A DNA stretch of 40,663 nucleotides, taken from contig JACDCY010000014.1 of NCBI GenBank assembly GCA_013817305.1, positions 1 through 40,663 of the forward strand, in the 5' to 3' direction. The translations under genes and the position numbers were made by a program. Below the pieces are notes generated by a model, which worked only from the letters and a program-made list of their open reading frames with translations, did not search any database and had not been told where the DNA came from. This document shows, in pieces, positions 36,006-40,663 of the stretch. Numbering within the stretch: the first letter of the stretch is position 1; each line of letters begins with the position of its first letter. The stretch comes from Gemmatimonadaceae bacterium (lineage in GTDB: Bacteria > Gemmatimonadota > Gemmatimonadetes > Gemmatimonadales > Gemmatimonadaceae).

Positions 36006-37054
36006 ATGTGCCGCTGGACCGGGTCTGCATCGTGATGATGAGCGCCGTGGGCGACGCCGTGCACGTGCTGCCCGTGATCAACGCGATCAAGCGCCATTCC
36101 CCCGGGAGCCGGATCACATGGGTCGTGCAACCCGGGCCGAACTCCCTCGTGAGCGGCCACCGCTCGGTCGACGAGACCATCGTATTTGACCGGAGCGCGG
36201 GCCTTCGCGCCTTCCGCGACGTGAGGGCAGCGCTCGACGCGCGGGAGTTCGACGTTGTCCTGAACCTGCAGGTGTACTTCAAGGCGGGCGTCGTCACGGC
36301 GTTCACCCGCGCGCCCGTGAAGCTGGGCTTCGACAAGGAGCGGGCACGCGACCTGAATACGATGTTCACGACGCACACGATCCAGCCGCACGAGCCCCAG
36401 CACGTGCAGGATCAGTATTTCGAGTTTCTGACGCACCTGGGCGTGCCGCACGAGCCGGTCGAATGGGATCTCGGGCCGTGGGAGAGCGAGCGCGATTGGC
36501 AGCGATCGTTCGCCGCGCAGTTCGACCGTCCGATCGCGTCGGTCGTGGTGGGCACCAGCAAGATCGTAAAGGACTGGGCGCCTGAACGCTGGGCCGAAGT
36601 GTGCGACGCGTTATACGACGACTACGGCCTTCAACCGGTTCTGGTCGGTGGAGGATCCGAGCGCGAGCGCCGCGCTGAGCGAGCCATTCTCGCAGGCAGC
36701 AGAAATCCGCATTTTTCCGCGCTGGGCAGCGGGCTCCGCAACCTGGTCGGGATCCTCGACGCCTCCGCGCTGGTCCTTGCCCCCGATACCGGCCCGCTGC
36801 ACATGGCCGTCGCGCTGGACAGGCCCGTGATCTCGCTCATGGGGTACACGAACCCGAAACGCAGCGGACCATATCGCGCGTTTCAAGATCTTATCGTCGA
36901 CGCGTTCGGCGACCCCGGCGAAAGGTACGACGCCTCGGCGACGAACCGGCCGGGACGGATGTCACGCATCCAGCCGCGCGATGTCCTCGTGAAAGTGGAC
37001 CTCTGGAGGACCCGCTACTCGGCGGCCGCCCTCTCCACGTTGCCGAAGCGGTAG
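36002..37054 (+). CDS. Glycosyltransferase family 9 (heptosyltransferase-like)
   Basis: A protein of 350 residues from GTG 36002, overlapping the kinase-like gene by four bases. The frame continues upstream into that gene, but that part is not protein-like for this family. The N-terminus RVCIVMMSAVGDAVHVLPVINAIKR is the typical ADP-heptose binding start, and the C-terminal DTGPLHMAVALDRPVISLMGYTNPKRSGPY (from about Asp262) is the GT9 signature. It probably adds heptose or a related sugar to lipid A-core. The last 40 bases overlap the convergent maf gene. The sugar donor is inferred from the family only. Confidence 0.9.
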   Translation: MNVPLDRVCIVMMSAVGDAVHVLPVINAIKRHSPGSRITWVVQPGPNSLVSGHRSVDETIVFDRSAGLRAFRDVRAALDAREFDVVLNLQVYFKAGVVTAFTRAPVKLGFDKERARDLNTMFTTHTIQPHEPQHVQDQYFEFLTHLGVPHEPVEWDLGPWESERDWQRSFAAQFDRPIASVVVGTSKIVKDWAPERWAEVCDALYDDYGLQPVLVGGGSERERRAERAILAGSRNPHFSALGSGLRNLVGILDASALVLAPDTGPLHMAVALDRPVISLMGYTNPKRSGPYRAFQDLIVDAFGDPGERYDASATNRPGRMSRIQPRDVLVKVDLWRTRYSAAALSTLPKR

Positions 37055-37617
37055 CTCAGACCTGAATCGCGCAGAAGTCCGATCAAGCGGACCAGCGGAA
37101 GCCCCATCACCGCGAAGAAATCTCCCTCGACCCGCTCGACGATCGTGGCGCCGAAGCCCTGAATGCCGTACGCGCCCGCCTTGTCCATGCCCTCGCGCGT
37201 CGCTACATAGTCGTCCATTTCTTCAGCGGTGAGCCGCTTGAAGGTGACGGCGACCTCTTCCGTGCCCTCCCGCGTCCCGCCCGCGTGCGCCACCGCTACG
37301 GCTGTCACGACTGTGTGGGTCCTCCCGTTGAGCAAGCGGATCATCTCGCGCGACGCCTCGAGGGTGGGTGGCTTGCCAAGGACCTTCCCATCCAGGACTA
37401 CGACCGTGTCCGCACCGATGACCACTGCCTCCGGATACGTCCTGGCTATCGCGCAGGCCTTCTCGACCGCGAGCCGAAGGGCGTGCCCGGCCGGCGCCTC
37501 TCCCGGCTTGATCGTCTCGTCGATGTCGGCGGGATGCACGACGTGCTCGATCCCGATGAGGGAAAGCAGCTCGCGGCGCCGCGGCGACGCGGAGGCGAGG
37601 ATTACTTTGGCGGTCAC
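37015..37617 (-). CDS. maf: Maf-family nucleotide pyrophosphatase
   Basis: Hydrolyses nucleoside triphosphates, notably dTTP/UTP and modified forms, as a house-cleaning or division-related enzyme. 200 residues from GTG 37617. Family motifs: [13 protein letters not shown] (7-19), [28 protein letters not shown], and [10 protein letters not shown]-like [13 protein letters not shown]. Its GTG overlaps the dtd stop codon by four bases, and it is last in the glmM-glmS-dtd-maf run. Its 3' end overlaps the end of the opposing GT9 gene by 40 bases. Confidence 0.93.
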   Translation of the reverse strand: MTAKVILASASPRRRELLSLIGIEHVVHPADIDETIKPGEAPAGHALRLAVEKACAIARTYPEAVVIGADTVVVLDGKVLGKPPTLEASREMIRLLNGRTHTVVTAVAVAHAGGTREGTEEVAVTFKRLTAEEMDDYVATREGMDKAGAYGIQGFGATIVERVEGDFFAVMGLPLVRLIGLLRDSGLSYRFGNVERAAAE

Positions 37618-38051
37618 CGCTCGAGCACCAGCGTCACCGGCCCGTCGTTTACCAGCTCGACGTCCATCATCACGCCGAATTCTCCCGTCGCCACTGGATG
37701 GCCGCGCACGCGGAAAGCCTCGACAAATCGCTCGTACAGGGGAGTGGCGATCTCCGGCGGCGCGGCGGCGATGAAGCTCGGCCGCCGTCCCTTCGCCGCA
37801 TCGCCGTACAGCGTGAACTGCGACACGACCAGGACACCGCCGCTCACGTCCTCGAGCGCCAGGTTCATCTTCCCTGCGTCGTCGCCGAAGATACGGAGCG
37901 TGGCGATCTTGTCCGCTATCCAGTCCACCGTGTCCGCGGTGTCGGTGGCGGTGAACCCGGCGAGCAGCAGAAGCCCCTTGCCTATTTCTCCGGTCACCTT
38001 GCCGGCGACGGTTACGCGCGCGCTCGAAACGCGCTGCAGGACTACGCGCAA
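37614..38051 (-). CDS. dtd: D-aminoacyl-tRNA deacylase
   Basis: Removes D-amino acids wrongly attached to tRNA. 145 residues, the standard length. Signature motifs are intact: [13 protein letters not shown] at the start, SQFTLYGD (77-84) with the catalytic-site Thr, and NDGPVT (135-140) near the end. It starts with TTG (38051), seven bases after the glmS stop codon, with no evident ribosome binding site. It overlaps maf by four bases, so dtd and maf are probably translated together. Confidence 0.95.
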   Translation of the reverse strand: MRVVLQRVSSARVTVAGKVTGEIGKGLLLLAGFTATDTADTVDWIADKIATLRIFGDDAGKMNLALEDVSGGVLVVSQFTLYGDAAKGRRPSFIAAAPPEIATPLYERFVEAFRVRGHPVATGEFGVMMDVELVNDGPVTLVLER

Positions 38052-38058
38052 GAGAGCG

Positions 38059-39885
<1,827 letters not shown>

Positions 39886-39904
39886 AGTGTCGTTTGTTAG
39901 AGGG

Positions 39905-40663
39905 CTATCCGGCCAGCTGATCGAGCAGCGTCCTGGCCTCTAATATCATATGCCGTGCCCCCGCTTCATCGGGCGCTTCGGCAATCACCCGCACGATCGG
40001 CTCCGTCCCGGACGGCCTGACGTGAACCCAACGGTCGGGCCAGGCCAATCTCAGGCCATCCTGCGTGTCAGCCGTCGCGTCCGGAAACGCCTTTCGGAGC
40101 GCGTCGTACACGCCGTCGAGCGGGAGAGCCGGCCGGTCGAGCTTGTCCTTCACGATCGCGTAACGAGGATAGCCGGCGACAATCTGCGATAGCGGCTTCC
40201 CTTCAGCGGCGAGAAGATGGAGAACGAGCGCCGCGCCTACCGGCGCATCGCGACCAAGGTGGACTTCCGAGAGAATCACGCCGCCATTCCCTTCGCCGCC
40301 GATGGGCGCCCCTTCCTCGCGCATCCGCACGGCGACGTTCACCTCGCCGACCGGGGCGCGTATGACCTTGCGGCCTGCTTGGGCGGCGACGTCTTCCATG
40401 ATCCGGCTGGTCGACAGGTTCGTCACGAGATCGCCCGGCCGGTACTTGAGGACGACCCGCGCGGCGAGGGCGAGAGTGAAGTCCTCACCGATGGCCTTGC
40501 CCTGATCGGAAACGAGCGCGAGCCGGTCCACATCCGGATCGACAGCGAGCCCGACGTCCGCGCCGCGACCCTTCACCAGAGCCTCGAGCTCCCCAAGGTT
40601 CTCGGCGATCGGCTCCGGAGCGCGTGGAAAGCGGCCATCCGTCTCCATGTTGATCGACGTCAC
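39905..40663 (-). CDS. glmM: Phosphoglucosamine mutase-type phosphohexomutase (5' partial)
   Basis: The frame runs off the window end, so the N-terminus with the catalytic Ser is missing; 252 residues are visible. Remaining motifs: metal-binding DPDVDR (42-47), sugar-binding GEGNGGVI, and phosphate-binding RPSGTEPIVRVIAEA near the end. These define the alpha-D-phosphohexomutase family. The adjacent glmS, 19 bases downstream, favours GlmM (glucosamine-6-P to glucosamine-1-P), although phosphomannomutase cannot be excluded from the part seen. It heads the run glmM-glmS-dtd-maf on the reverse strand. Confidence 0.8.
   Translation of the reverse strand: MTSINMETDGRFPRAPEPIAENLGELEALVKGRGADVGLAVDPDVDRLALVSDQGKAIGEDFTLALAARVVLKYRPGDLVTNLSTSRIMEDVAAQAGRKVIRAPVGEVNVAVRMREEGAPIGGEGNGGVILSEVHLGRDAPVGAALVLHLLAAEGKPLSQIVAGYPRYAIVKDKLDRPALPLDGVYDALRKAFPDATADTQDGLRLAWPDRWVHVRPSGTEPIVRVIAEAPDEAGARHMILEARTLLDQLAG

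Noticed and set aside
39886-39904. A glmS ribozyme.
   Set aside because: The glmM-glmS gap is 19 bases, far too short for the ribozyme.

Overview
The window is GC-rich, gene-dense chromosomal DNA from a Gram-negative-type (diderm) bacterium. It encodes a TonB-dependent receptor, a porin, outer-membrane barrel proteins, lipoproteins, an LPS-core-type kinase and a heptosyltransferase-family enzyme. Frequent GTG/TTG starts, gene overlaps and protein style fit Gemmatimonadota best, but no rRNA or marker gene here proves this. No phage, insertion sequence or CRISPR array is visible. No gap without a gene exceeds about 250 bases.

Bases 1-16085 are a phosphate and polyphosphate block. A TonB-dependent receptor (5' end cut by the window), a beta-helix-like lipoprotein, a small lipoprotein and a phosphate-type porin lead into an overlapping operon, pstS-pstC-pstA-pstB-pstB-phoU, followed by a Ppx/GppA exopolyphosphatase. 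Polyphosphate kinase and a rhomboid protease face it from the other strand. Similar direct repeats with an 11-base period (CGTGACG type) lie before the lipoprotein and before pstS. They suggest that one PhoB-like regulator links outer-membrane uptake to the Pst system.

Bases 16232-27994 are a protein-quality-control block: dnaK, an HtrA/DegP protease, tRNA-Leu(UAG), a DUF4230 membrane protein, then tig-clpP-clpX-lon-engB and a small lipoprotein. Bases 28195-33698 hold a hexapeptide acyltransferase, a GspE/PilB-type ATPase fused to a complete Nudix hydrolase domain, and a large predicted outer-membrane protein. Bases 33730-37054 hold trpE, a Kdo-kinase-like gene and a GT9 glycosyltransferase in tight succession. 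The reverse strand at the end carries glmM (cut by the window), glmS, dtd and maf, which is amino-sugar synthesis plus two housekeeping quality-control enzymes.

The most unusual non-coding signal is a structured repeat found twice, at 18177-18272 and 29039-29124. Each copy has a 46-base core that is well conserved in the loops, while every internal stem difference is either compensated or improves pairing. The core sits inside outer arms that pair within each copy but do not match between copies. Two further long imperfect inverted repeats lie at 24169-24262 and 28023-28148. A terminator-like hairpin at 4260-4299 contains the ribosome binding site and start codon of the next gene.
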